A stretch of 51,475 bases of DNA from Oscillospiraceae bacterium (GCA_015064695.1 SVRS01000011.1:1-51475), one strand, 5' to 3'; shown: positions 25,575 to 34,383, counted from the first letter of the stretch. Numbers and translations: made by a program. The notes: generated from the sequence alone by a model not told the origin.

Positions 25575-27380
25575 TTATCGGAAGTCAAAGGAATACAGAT
25601 CGGTTTCCCCGCTTCCGCCCCAGTTCTCCAAAAGTGTCAAACGAATCACCGTGACGTCCTCCCGCCCAACGGGAATGTGATAGGCCCTGCAGGCGTTGTC
25701 CCGCACAGGGTACTCCCGACAAGCGCCGTCTGCCGTACACACCTCCAGCAGAAAGGCCCGACAAAGGGTCAGCGGCATATACATGAGGGGGGCGTCCAGG
25801 CGGACGTTGGCCCGCATGGAGCGCTGGCGCTCCACCTGCCCTCCGGGCAGGGTGTCGCGGTTCAGGTCACTGTTAAAGGTGAGGTGAACCGTATCGACGG
25901 CCTGCGGGGTGTCGAAGCGGTACTCCAAAGCCCGGCCGTTGGGGACGGTGCATCCGCAGGTATCGGTGCCGTAGGAGGCGTTGGGGCGGTCACAGCCGTC
26001 TTTCAAGAGCTCCTGACCTTGGATGGGGTGGCCGGTTTCGTCCAAAATGGGGGTCTCACGGCAGAGCTCCCCCACGGTGCGTCGCTTGGCGGGCAGGAAG
26101 CAGTCGGCGGCTTGGAGGTTGTCCTGCAGCTCGGTAAGGTAGGACAGGAAAATATCGTGGGGGACGGCGCTATGCTGTGTACAAAGTGCCGCCGCCGTAC
26201 CCACGGCCTGACCCAGGAGAGCGCAGGTCGCCATAACGCGAATGCTGCTCATGGCCATGTGGGTCATGCTGATGTTGCGGCCTGCGAAGAACAGGTTGGA
26301 GACGTTGGCGGAATACAGGGCGCGGTAAGGGACGGAATAGGGGGCTGAAGGGCAGATGTTGGTGTTGGGCTGGCCATGATGGAAGAAGCCTGCGGGGAAG
26401 TGATCATCAATGGGCCAGCCACCGTAGGCCACGGCGTCATCAAAGGGAGTGTTCTGCAAAACATCGTTGGCCGTGATGGTGTATTCGCCCACCATGCGGC
26501 GGGATTCCCGCTTGCCGGGGAGGAAGCTCAGGAAATCCAGCTCCCAGTTGTCGGCGTTGTGATGCCCCGAATTTTTGATGTGATCCCAGGTTCCCAACGA
26601 CAGGGAAATCAGCTCGTGAGCCACTTCCTCGGTATCTCCGATGGCATCGCGGTTGCCGCCCAGCTCCAGATACCAGAAGTTTTCGGACTCGGTGTACACG
26701 TCGGGATTGCAATGGTTGAAATCCTCCTCGGTCAGCTTCATGGCCCACTCGGGGGCGGTGAAGGGGATCTTTTGTGGGGTCTCACGCCCTTGCATGAGAC
26801 AGCTCATGCCCATGTGTAAATCGTCGTGGACCTCCACATAGGTTGGCTCGTCGAACTCGTCCTTGCCCTCACGGCCCTCGCGGTAGTGGGCGCCTGTCAA
26901 GGGAGCAAGGATACTGTCACCCGAGCAATCGGCGTAGTTGACGGCGTGGACCTCGTAAAATTTTTGGGTAGTCATCTGGTAGCCCGTGACCGATATGATG
27001 CGGCGGTCACGGCCGTAGGGGAACGCTCCCTCCTCGGTCTCGGCATCCATGCAGGTGCAGTTCAAAAGGAGTTGAATATTCTTTTCCCGCAAGACGAATT
27101 CGTATAGGATCGTGTCCCAGAGGAAATAGTTTTTGGTGGGATTTCGACGGAAATTTTCCAGCTCGATCTCCTCGACGATGCCGGTCTCGCGGTTATTGGG
27201 GCCCAGGGCGCCGCTGATCCACATACGAATCTCAGAGGAAGCGTTACCGCCCAAAACGGGGCGCTCGTGCATGAGGACAACCCGCGCGCCGCCTCGAGCC
27301 GCCGCAATGGCCGCACACATACCGGCCAAACCTCCGCCGATAACACAGAGGTCGGTGTGCAAAATCTGTTTTTGTAGCAT
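25575..27380 (-). CDS. FAD-dependent oxidoreductase with C-terminal accessory domain
   Basis: A 601-residue protein. The N-terminal Rossmann motif VIGGGLAGMCAAIAAARGG (about 11-29) and following HERPVLGGNASSEIRMW match the FAD_oxidored (PF12831) family. The FAD-binding return segment LFFAGRNISMTHMAMSSIRVMATCALLGQAVG is at about 365-397. The last 130 residues are beta-rich and look like a separate sandwich or carbohydrate-binding-type domain. Members often sit in sugar-degradation loci; no such genes lie here. It is cytosolic, with no signal peptide. The start at 27380 follows AAAGGAG. Substrate unknown. Confidence 0.85.
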   Translation of the reverse strand: MLQKQILHTDLCVIGGGLAGMCAAIAAARGGARVVLMHERPVLGGNASSEIRMWISGALGPNNRETGIVEEIELENFRRNPTKNYFLWDTILYEFVLREKNIQLLLNCTCMDAETEEGAFPYGRDRRIISVTGYQMTTQKFYEVHAVNYADCSGDSILAPLTGAHYREGREGKDEFDEPTYVEVHDDLHMGMSCLMQGRETPQKIPFTAPEWAMKLTEEDFNHCNPDVYTESENFWYLELGGNRDAIGDTEEVAHELISLSLGTWDHIKNSGHHNADNWELDFLSFLPGKRESRRMVGEYTITANDVLQNTPFDDAVAYGGWPIDDHFPAGFFHHGQPNTNICPSAPYSVPYRALYSANVSNLFFAGRNISMTHMAMSSIRVMATCALLGQAVGTAAALCTQHSAVPHDIFLSYLTELQDNLQAADCFLPAKRRTVGELCRETPILDETGHPIQGQELLKDGCDRPNASYGTDTCGCTVPNGRALEYRFDTPQAVDTVHLTFNSDLNRDTLPGGQVERQRSMRANVRLDAPLMYMPLTLCRAFLLEVCTADGACREYPVRDNACRAYHIPVGREDVTVIRLTLLENWGGSGETDLYSFDFR

Positions 27381-27411
27381 AACGTGTTCTCCTTTCACGT
27401 TCGTTGCCTTC

Positions 27412-27440
27412 ATTATACCATATTCGGGGCACGGAATCAA
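27412..27440 (-). promoter_or_regulatory. promoter of FAD oxidoreductase
   Basis: TTGATT-17-TATAAT on minus, 31 bases before the start codon. Confidence 0.75.
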
Positions 27441-27488
27441 CGGGTTTGGAAAATTTTAAAATTCTGCGAAAAAAAAGCAAATTAGGGC

Positions 27489-27517
27489 TTGACTTTTTGC
27501 GTTGATTGTGGTACAAT
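27489..27517 (+). promoter_or_regulatory. promoter of tRNA-Leu
   Basis: TTGACT-17-TACAAT on plus, 22 bases before the tRNA. Confidence 0.8.
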
Positions 27518-27539
27518 ATATCTGTTATGAATCAAATAA

Positions 27540-27626
27540 GCCGGTGTGATGGAATTGGCAGACGTGACGGACTCAAAATCCGTTGATGGCGACATCGTGT
27601 GGGTTCGAGTCCCACCACCGGCACCA
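27540..27626 (+). tRNA. tRNA-Leu (CAA)
   Basis: 87-base class II tRNA: acceptor GCCGGTG/CACCGGC, anticodon CAA in loop CTCAAAA, a long variable arm, A discriminator and encoded CCA. Its T-arm and 3' end are repeated twice just downstream. Confidence 0.95.
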
Positions 27627-27938
27627 GCAAAAAGGGAGCGCCGCGTGCGCTCCTTTTTTGTTGGTGACGATCGATGGGCGAGAAATCACCGCAAGCTGCC
27701 AAAGAACAAAAGGCGCGAATCGCATGGAGCAGCTTGCTGCCGAGCTTGCTCGGCGGGGTTCTGAGTCCCACCACCGGCACCAGCAAAAAAGGAGTGCCGC
27801 GTGCGCTCCTTTTTTGTTGGTGACGATCGATGGGCGAGAAATCACCGCAAGCTGCCAAAGAACAAAAGGTGCGAATCGCAAGGAGCAGCTTGCTGCCGAG
27901 CTTGCTCGGCGGGGTTCTGAGTCCCACCACCGGCACCA
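27609..27938 (+). repeat. tandem 156-bp repeats that recreate the tRNA-Leu 3' end
   Basis: Two units (27609-27764 and 27765-27920) and a partial third (27921-27938) each begin with the last 18 bases of tRNA-Leu (GTCCCACCACCGGCACCA). Each full unit then holds a terminator hairpin (27629-27659 and 27784-27817) and about 100 bases ending in AGCTTGCTGCCGAGCTTGCT. The two units differ at only a few bases. The pattern is what repeated site-specific integration or duplication at a tRNA 3' end would leave. Confidence 0.9.
27629..27659 (+). terminator. tRNA-Leu terminator
   Basis: GGGAGCGC/GCGCTCC stem with flanking A5 and T6, directly after the tRNA. A second copy is at 27784-27817. Confidence 0.85.
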
Positions 27939-27941
27939 AAT

Positions 27942-27993
27942 AAGCACCGCAATTATGATACGAAACGTTATCGTAAAAGCGGTGCTTGTTTTT
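27942..27993 (+). terminator. hairpin terminator after the tandem repeats
   Basis: AAGCACCGC and GCGGTGCTT pair around a 28-base AT-rich loop and are followed by GTTTTT. It marks the switch to AT-rich sequence. Confidence 0.65.
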
Positions 27994-28126
27994 GTTCAAA
28001 GCCTTGATTTATAAGGATTTTTGTATATTCGCTAGTGAGATAAGTGTCCGTATCCAAATTGACAGTTCTCCCATTACTGAGTTTTTAGGGACTTAAACTT
28101 GCAAAAACTGCGTTTCGTAATTCATT

Positions 28127-28153
28127 CTGACACTTAACAAAAGATAAGTGTCA
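28127..28153. repeat. inverted repeat near island start
   Basis: TGACACTT and AAGTGTCA pair across about nine bases. The right half belongs to the 23-base direct repeat. Confidence 0.6.
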
Positions 28154-28162
28154 TAGTATGCA
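28140..28162. repeat. 23-base direct repeat, left copy
   Basis: These 23 bases (start AAAGATAAGTGTCATAG) recur exactly at 30123-30145, one on each side of the zinc-ribbon gene, and are followed in both places by CCGCTT. Confidence 0.85.
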
Positions 28163-28174
28163 ACCGCTTGAAAT

Positions 28175-28202
28175 TTGACACGACTTGTGATATAATTATA
28201 AT
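28175..28202 (+). promoter_or_regulatory. promoter of zinc-ribbon/nuclease gene
   Basis: TTGACA-16-TATAAT on plus, ending 23 bases before the GTG at 28226. It lies inside the direct-repeat-flanked unit. Confidence 0.75.
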
Positions 28203-28225
28203 AACTACGAAACGAGGTGAGCATT

Positions 28226-30107
28226 GTGGCTGAAAAGAAGGAAAAACAATATGTGAGCGATAATGCTCAACTTATGGCGGAATGGGATTGGGAAAAGAAT
28301 AAAGATCTCAGTCCACAACAACTTACTCTGGGTAGCAACAAAAGAGCATTTTGGAAGTGTAGTAAAGGGCATGAATGGCAAGCAATTATAGCTAATAGAG
28401 GGAAAGGGAATGGATGTCCATATTGTGCTGGGCAACGCGCTATTAAGGGAGAGAATGATTTACAAACAGTTAATCCATCTTTAGCAAAAGAATGGAATTA
28501 TGATAAAAATTTCGGATTAACACCAAGGGATATAATGCCTAATAGCGGGAAAAAGGTATGGTGGCTATGTAACAAGGGACATGAATGGCAGGCAACAATA
28601 GAAAGTAGAAACTACGGACGCGGATGTCCTATGTGTAATTCAGAACGTCATACTTCTTTCCCTGAGTATGCCCTACTTTTTTATTTAAAAAACTCGATTT
28701 AGATCCAATACATACATATACAGGAAAAGGGTATGAACTAGATATTTTTATTCCATCCAAAAAAAATGCTATTGAGTTTGATGGGTATTATTGGCACAAA
28801 AACAAAGTGGGAAAGGATAGAGAGAAGAACTCAAAGTGCAAAGAAGATGGAATAAAATTGTTCAGGATAAGGGAAGGTTTGCCGTCGTTGGAAGATAGTT
28901 CAATTGACTATGTTATTCAAAAAGATCACAAGGATTTATCAAAAACTATTGAACTGATATTAAGTGAAATAACCGAAAGTATAGTAGATGTTGATTTGGA
29001 AAGAGATGCTTTTTCTATAGAAAATTTACGCGAATACGCGGAAAAAGAAAACTCAATTTTATTTACTAATCCCAAATTAGCAAGCGAATGGAATTATAGT
29101 AAAAATGGAATGTTAAAACCGGAAAATTTCCTAGTTAATAGCCATAAAAAAGTGTGGTGGAAGTGTATTAAAGGCCACGAATGGCGAGCAAAAATCCACA
29201 GTAGAAATAGCGGGAATGGATGCCCTTATTGTTCGGGGTGGTATGTTATCGAAGGTGAAAATGATTTATCAACAGCTAATCCAGCATTGATTATAGAATG
29301 GAATTATGAAAAAATGGGGATTTGACACCAGAAAAATTTACCGCAAATAGCGGCCAAAAAGTATGGTGGAAATGTAGAGAAGGTCATGAATGGCAAGCAA
29401 CAATAGATGATAGAAACAGTGGTCATGGCTGCCCATATTGTGCAGGGAGGTATGCTGTTATCGGTTACAATGATTTACAAACGGTTAATCCAGTTTTATC
29501 AAAAGAATGGAATTATGAAAAGAATATTGGGTTATCACCCATGGATGTATTGCCACATAGCGGGAAAAGAGTGTGGTGGAAGTGTAGTGAGGGACATGAA
29601 TGGGTAGCTTCTATTAAACATAGAAGCGATGGCCAAGGATGTCCATATTGTGCTGGAAAAAGAGTTTCAAAAGGATTTAACGATTTACAAACGATTAATC
29701 CAACTCTAATTGACGAATGGAATTATGAAAAAAACGGAAGTCTGAAACCTGATAGTGTTACCAAAAGCTGTAACAAAATAGTATGGTGGAAATGTAAGTG
29801 GGGACATGAATGGCAAGCAACAATAAATGCTAGAAGTAGCGGACGCGGGTGTCCGTACTGCACTAGTCGAATAGTTTTAGCAGGATACAATGATTTACAA
29901 ACAATTAACCCTGTTTTAGCCATTGAATGGAACTATGAAAAAAATATTGGACAAACACCGTCAGAGGTAATGCCCAATAGTAATAAAAAAGTATGGTGGA
30001 AATGTAAAGCGTGCAGTTACGAATGGGAATCAATCATTTCCAATAGAAATAAAGGAAGTGGTTGTCCCGAATGTGCAAGACAGAAACGCCGAAAGAAAAG
30101 CATCTAA
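28226..30107 (+). pseudogene. zinc-ribbon repeat protein with embedded Vsr-like nuclease, two frameshifts
   Basis: Three consecutive frames (28226-28702, about 28690-29325, 29322-30107) join into one 627-residue protein if one A is added to each A6 run at about 28687-28692 and 29309-29314. Seven units of 65-70 residues each hold WKCxxGHEW and GCPYC-type ligands (Cys-His-Cys-Cys zinc ribbons of the kind in PF14311/DUF4379 proteins); the last unit uses CKAC and CPEC. Between units 2 and 3 (about residues 145-260) lies a domain with YELDIFIP, AIEFDGYYWHKNK and KLFRIRE, resembling Vsr/PD-(D/E)XK nucleases. GTG start after GAGGTG. AT-rich, unlike its neighbours. Function unknown; DNA recognition and cutting are plausible. 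Confidence 0.8.
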
Positions 30108-30122
30108 ATTCTCATCACAATT

Positions 30123-30145
30123 AAAGATAAGTGTCATAGTATGCA
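30123..30145. repeat. 23-base direct repeat, right copy
   Basis: Exact copy of 28140-28162, 16 bases after the zinc-ribbon gene stop codon. Confidence 0.85.
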
Positions 30146-30193
30146 CCGCTTTTTGCACCGCTTTTATATGGTATCAATATTATAAGTATCTTC

Positions 30194-30270
30194 CAGCAAA
30201 AAGGGAGCGCCGCGTGCGCTCCTTTTTTGCTGATACCGATCGATGGGCGAGAGGTCACCGCAAGCTACCG
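30194..30270 (+). repeat. terminator/tail repeat closing the island
   Basis: Starts CCAGCAAAAAGGGAGCGC and repeats the tRNA-Leu terminator and about 40 bases of the tail (GATCGATGGGCGAGA, CACCGCAAGCT) found in the 156-bp units, but without the tRNA T-arm. It is followed by GC-rich chromosome. Confidence 0.85.
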
Positions 30271-30328
30271 ATAAAGCCCAAACAGCTCGCAAGCGTCATT
30301 GAGAAAAAGAAGTTCATGACGCGGCGTA

Positions 30329-30757
30329 TCAGGAGCTCATCTCATCCCCCGTCCGCGCCGTTCCCTTGCGGTTCATCAGGTAGGCCATCACCGAACGTCG
30401 GGTCACAATGCCCACGAACATCCCGCGATCATCCACAACAGGTACGAAATTCTGATCCAGCATCCGATCCCACAGCTCGGGAATGGGGGTCGTCACCAGA
30501 GCGGGAGGCGTGCGATCCGAAATGATCTCATCGATCCTTGCATGCTCCAGCTCGTAGGGATCCGTACTCCCCATGCTCATGATGTTCCAAAGAAAATCCC
30601 CCTCGCTGATGCTCCCCAGATACTTTCCCTCCCGCGAGATCACGGGAATGGCCGTGTATCCGTGGCGGTGCAGCTTCTCCATCCCCTGGCGGAAGCTGCT
30701 CCCCTCGGTCACATAGGTAACTTGACTCTTCGGAATGAGAAAAAATGCTACGTTCAT
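30329..30757 (-). CDS. CBS-domain pair protein
   Basis: A 142-residue cytosolic protein formed almost entirely of two CBS motifs (about 10-65 and 78-132), with HRHGYTAIPVISREGKYLGSISEGD and FVPVVDDRGMFVGIVTRRSV as the two typical strand-helix blocks. Stand-alone CBS pairs bind adenine nucleotides, including cyclic di-AMP in Firmicutes, and regulate partner proteins. The start at 30757 follows GGAGGGG. It lies at the right edge of the island, downstream of the gld-type ABC genes, but its codon use is chromosomal. Ligand and partner unknown. Confidence 0.88.
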   Translation of the reverse strand: MNVAFFLIPKSQVTYVTEGSSFRQGMEKLHRHGYTAIPVISREGKYLGSISEGDFLWNIMSMGSTDPYELEHARIDEIISDRTPPALVTTPIPELWDRMLDQNFVPVVDDRGMFVGIVTRRSVMAYLMNRKGTARTGDEMSS

Positions 30758-30943
30758 ATATGCGGCCCCTCCGTAAGCCGGGGTATAAACAGAATGGATG
30801 AACGAACTATTAGCGGCCTAAGCCAGCCGCTGGTCTACGCCAGCGGAAATCTCCCGGATTTCCATGCCCTTCTGAGGCTCCCTTTAGTCTATGCAGTCCC
30901 CCCGCAGGGCATGACGAGCATGGGGGTAAAGACCTCAGCCTAT

Positions 30944-32485
30944 TCAGCGTCTCTTCCGACGCATCCAGATCACGATGCCCGTGATCAGCAAAAATGCAGG
31001 GAGCAGGATCACCAGAACCGCACCGATGCCCAACGCAGTGCCGCTGTTCAAGCCGGACAGAAGTTCTCCGGACAGATCCACCGAGGCCAGCTTCTCGTAC
31101 TCCGAGACGAAGGGCGTGCTCATATAGCTCATGGTCGCGGCGTAGTAATAGTAGTTTCCGCCCGACGTGTCCTCGGCGGTGTCGTCCTCAAAGGCTTCGG
31201 CAGAGCCATACCAGGTCAGCTGAGCCTTCTTGACGGTTCCGTCCTCCGCGGTCATGCTCTTGACGGCGTAAACCGCCACGTGCTGCTTTCCCGCCTCTCC
31301 CAGGGATGTCCCGGGACTGTTCACATCCACGCGATTCGCCAGGGCAGAGGTCGTGAACAAGGGAGTTACCGTCACACCGGCGGGGAGTGTCTGCGCTACG
31401 GCAATGGCATGGGAATTGGGCATCTGCACCTTGTACTTGCTTGCAGAAAGCTGCGCTGTAACGGTATGCTCGCTACTGATTGATGGCACAAGAGTGGTGG
31501 TAGAGCCACTGATGAAATTCACGTCACCCTCCTCCACCACGCCCGGCGCCGCGCTCAAGCCAAAGAGGGCGCAAATGCTCCGAATATTGGGGCAGGCCTC
31601 AATCACGGAGGGAGACGTGCTGAGCATGAGAGATCCGCCACGATCCACGTACTCCTTGACCAGCGCCGTTTCATGATCGTTCAGATCGTTCTCGGGCGCA
31701 AAAAGAATGAGACAATTGGCATCCACGGGAACCGATTGCGCCACCTTCAGATCCAGCTTGTCCATACTGAGCCCCATAGTCCCGATCAGCTCGGTCAAGG
31801 TTTCTGAGGGCACGTCGGTGCCGTGTCCCGTCAACAGATATCCGTGAGGAATGTAGGGCTGTGTCACGTAATCCAGCGCCGCAGTGATCAAGGACTCACC
31901 TCGGAAAAGCACGCGGGTGGGATACTGGGTCAGAATATCGATCTGATAGTATTGCTTGCAGTAGGTATAGTAGTATTCCAGCTCCGCATCCGTCATGGGA
32001 ACCTCCACACCGGAAAAAAGATACTGGGTCAGGAAATCGTTGGTGTAGCAGTACATATCCGCAGCATTCACCACGGTGTGCCGACGGCCGCTCTTCACGA
32101 TCAAGCTGTAGTCCGCCAGGCTCACGTCGGTATAATCCTTGGCGAAATCAGGGTGAACGGTGGTGTTCACCAGCTCCACCCTCACATGCTTCCCTGCCTC
32201 CTCATAGCGAGTCAGCATCAGCTCCATCTGATCGTCGACCACACCGGCCTCGCAAAGCCAGTAGACCGTCACGTCCTCCTTCATGGACGATACGAATTTC
32301 GCCGTCTCCTCGGAGATCTCGGTCAAACCGACGTCCGATACGTCAAAGACGGTTACCTTGGCGGGCAACAGACCCACCAGCACGTTCACAAGAATCAACA
32401 CCACCAAAAGGATCGCCCCGGCAACAAAGTCACGCGTCCCCATGCGGGATGACCGTTTCATACGGGATAAAGCTTGCTTATTCAT
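30944..32485 (-). CDS. GldG-family ABC transporter accessory protein
   Basis: A 513-residue protein with an N-terminal span (about 23-43), a long external domain and a C-terminal span (about 483-507) before RRKRR. The external region matches ABC_transp_aux/GldG proteins (DVSDVGLTEIS start; LLTGHGTD and LILFAPENDLNDHE blocks). It is the third gene of an ABC operon, 27 bases after the permease, and follows GGAGG. In Flavobacteria GldG works with GldA/GldF in gliding; in Clostridia the trio is widespread and its substrate is unknown. Confidence 0.85.
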   Translation of the reverse strand: MNKQALSRMKRSSRMGTRDFVAGAILLVVLILVNVLVGLLPAKVTVFDVSDVGLTEISEETAKFVSSMKEDVTVYWLCEAGVVDDQMELMLTRYEEAGKHVRVELVNTTVHPDFAKDYTDVSLADYSLIVKSGRRHTVVNAADMYCYTNDFLTQYLFSGVEVPMTDAELEYYYTYCKQYYQIDILTQYPTRVLFRGESLITAALDYVTQPYIPHGYLLTGHGTDVPSETLTELIGTMGLSMDKLDLKVAQSVPVDANCLILFAPENDLNDHETALVKEYVDRGGSLMLSTSPSVIEACPNIRSICALFGLSAAPGVVEEGDVNFISGSTTTLVPSISSEHTVTAQLSASKYKVQMPNSHAIAVAQTLPAGVTVTPLFTTSALANRVDVNSPGTSLGEAGKQHVAVYAVKSMTAEDGTVKKAQLTWYGSAEAFEDDTAEDTSGGNYYYYAATMSYMSTPFVSEYEKLASVDLSGELLSGLNSGTALGIGAVLVILLPAFLLITGIVIWMRRKRR

Positions 32486-32512
32486 AATTTCGATTACCTC
32501 CGCAGAAATGGA

Positions 32513-33379
32513 TCACGCGAACCGCTTTCTGTCCGCCGCGCGGATGGTCAGAAAGACGAAGAACACGGGATAGGACAAAAACAGAACCAAGGACGGAATG
32601 CTGAACCAACCGTAGGTGCTGACGTTATCAAACTGGGCAAAGAGCGCCACCCGCTCAAGGAACGCAGGCAGCAGCCCACGGAATACATCCGCCTCCAATA
32701 CGTAGATCAGGGATGCGGGAATCACCAAAACGGCAGCTGTCACGATGGTAACCATCAGACTGCGAGTGGACAGGTAAGCCACCACCGCCGCCAATATAGC
32801 CAGAACCAGGATCCCGACGTAGGATACGATGGGCGCGGAAGGCAGGATATAAGCCAGGATGGTCAGGGCAAACAGCAAAAGACAGCCCAGTACACCCAGC
32901 ACCGCCGCCACCACCAAATTGTCCGTCAGAGCAGACAAGAACTGGCAAACAGCGATCAAAGCGGCACCCAACAGGAAGAAGGACAAGAGGGAGGAATACG
33001 CGCCGGCGAAATTCACCACCCCGAACACCCGCAGAAGCACGGGATACACCGCAATCACGGCACAGGGAATCGCGTACACCGTCAAAAGCGCCAGGTACTT
33101 ACCCACCACCACCGACCGCGTCCGCAGAGGCAGAGACAGGTAGAACATATCCGTTTTGTTTCTTCGATCCTCCGCCATAGAGCGCATACAAAGGATGGGG
33201 ATCATGAGAAAGAGTACATATTTGCTCCCCAAAAGCGCATACTCTAAGTAGGGGACGCCCGTGGACAAATTCTCACGGAATACCATGAAGCCCACGAACA
33301 AAAGCAGCACCGCCATGAACATCCATCCGTAGACGTTGCTCATGTACGCTCTGAATTCACGCTTATATACAGCAAACAT
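32513..33379 (-). CDS. ABC-2 type transporter permease (GldF-like)
   Basis: A 288-residue integral membrane protein with six hydrophobic segments (about 15-35, 52-68, 95-120, 130-160, 165-215, 260-282). The Glu-Asp-Arg-Arg loop (SMAEDRRNKTDMFYLSLP, about 67-84) is typical of ABC-2 permeases. It begins one base within the stop of the ATPase gene, so they are translated together, and is followed by the GldG-like gene. Substrate unknown. Confidence 0.87.
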   Translation of the reverse strand: MFAVYKREFRAYMSNVYGWMFMAVLLLFVGFMVFRENLSTGVPYLEYALLGSKYVLFLMIPILCMRSMAEDRRNKTDMFYLSLPLRTRSVVVGKYLALLTVYAIPCAVIAVYPVLLRVFGVVNFAGAYSSLLSFFLLGAALIAVCQFLSALTDNLVVAAVLGVLGCLLLFALTILAYILPSAPIVSYVGILVLAILAAVVAYLSTRSLMVTIVTAAVLVIPASLIYVLEADVFRGLLPAFLERVALFAQFDNVSTYGWFSIPSLVLFLSYPVFFVFLTIRAADRKRFA

Positions 33380-34341
33380 CAGTCACGCTCCTCCTTTCGC
33401 GCCGCCTCGGAGCTTCCCGTCAGAGACAGGAAAATGCTCTCCAAGGATTGCTCCACCATATCCATGGAGATCACGGCGTACCGCGCCTCGGCCATGGCAA
33501 AGAAAATGGTGTCCCGCAGGTCCTCTCCCGATACGGTCCTCACGGTAAGAGCCACGCAGCCCTCCATACCGGAGGAGCCCTCCTCCACCTCAAGAACCCC
33601 GTTGATCCCCGCGAGGATCTCGCGGATCCCCGTGCCGTCGCCCTTGACGGTCATGCGGATGGTTTTCTCAGGCGATACCCGCGCCTCCAGGGAGGCCATA
33701 TCGTCATCCGCCACCACGTGTCCGCCCGAAAGGATGATGACGTGATCGCAAAGCTCGCTGATCTCCGAGAGAATGTGGCTGGACACGATGACGGTCAGCT
33801 TCTCCCCCAGCTTGCGGATCAGAGCGCGGATCTCGGTGAGCTGCTTGGGATCCAAGCCCACGGTAGGCTCGTCCAAAATAATGATGTCGGGATTCCCCAG
33901 AACCGTCTGAGCAATGCCCACGCGCTGACGGTATCCCTTGGACAGGTTACGGATCAAGCGATCCTTCACGTCCAGGATGTCGGTCATCTCCATGGCCTCC
34001 TTCACCTGACGGTCGATGACGTCATCCTTTACGCCCTTGGCCTCCGCCACGAAGCAGAGATACTCAAAGGGGGTCATGTCCATGAACAGCGGCGGCTGCT
34101 CGGGCAGATAGCCGATCTGCCGCTTCGCCTCAAGGGGATGGTCGCAGACGTCGTAGCCGTTGATCAGAACGGTTCCCTCCGTAGGGGAAAGACAACCCGC
34201 GATGATGTTCATGGTCGTAGATTTTCCCGCGCCGTTGGGCCCCAAAAGGCCGTATATATGGCCGTTGCGGATCTTGAAGCTGACGTGATCCACCGCGGTA
34301 TGATGGCCGTATTTTTTGGTCAGATCTTTAATTTCAATCAA
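33379..34341 (-). CDS. ABC transporter ATP-binding protein (GldA-like)
   Basis: A 320-residue ATPase. Walker A is GPNGAGKS, the signature LSKGYRQRVG and Walker B IIILDEP, all in usual order, with a C-terminal regulatory extension of about 90 residues. I choose the TTG at 34341 because CGGAGG lies eight bases upstream and the protein then begins right at the ABC domain; an open GTG start at 34377 has no ribosome binding site. It drives the ABC-2 permease encoded next. Confidence 0.92.
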   Translation of the reverse strand: MIEIKDLTKKYGHHTAVDHVSFKIRNGHIYGLLGPNGAGKSTTMNIIAGCLSPTEGTVLINGYDVCDHPLEAKRQIGYLPEQPPLFMDMTPFEYLCFVAEAKGVKDDVIDRQVKEAMEMTDILDVKDRLIRNLSKGYRQRVGIAQTVLGNPDIIILDEPTVGLDPKQLTEIRALIRKLGEKLTVIVSSHILSEISELCDHVIILSGGHVVADDDMASLEARVSPEKTIRMTVKGDGTGIREILAGINGVLEVEEGSSGMEGCVALTVRTVSGEDLRDTIFFAMAEARYAVISMDMVEQSLESIFLSLTGSSEAARKEERD

Positions 34342-34383
34342 GAGCGTATCCTCCGGTTTCCATCGATATTGTTCCACCCATTA

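Larger units (their letters stand above)
27939..30193 (+). mobile_element. AT-rich island at tRNA-Leu, no integrase seen
   Basis: About 2.25 kb of AT-rich DNA between the tRNA-tail repeats and a further copy of the same terminator/tail sequence at 30194-30270. It carries one broken gene for a zinc-ribbon/nuclease protein flanked by 23-base direct repeats. No integrase, transposase or relaxase is present. I infer a small integrated element or the remnant of a larger one; the exact ends are uncertain. Confidence 0.6.

Noticed and set aside
27609..27938. CRISPR array
   Set aside because: Only two long 156-base units with no unique spacers and no cas genes; the repeats contain tRNA and terminator sequence.
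27532..27999. Overlapping frames of 120-155 codons on both strands after tRNA-Leu
   Set aside because: They are produced by the tandem 156-bp non-coding repeats and the tRNA sequence.
30758..30943. Possible small gene or RNA between the CBS gene and the GldG-like gene
   Set aside because: Several short inverted repeats are present, but no frame with a ribosome binding site and no recognisable RNA structure.
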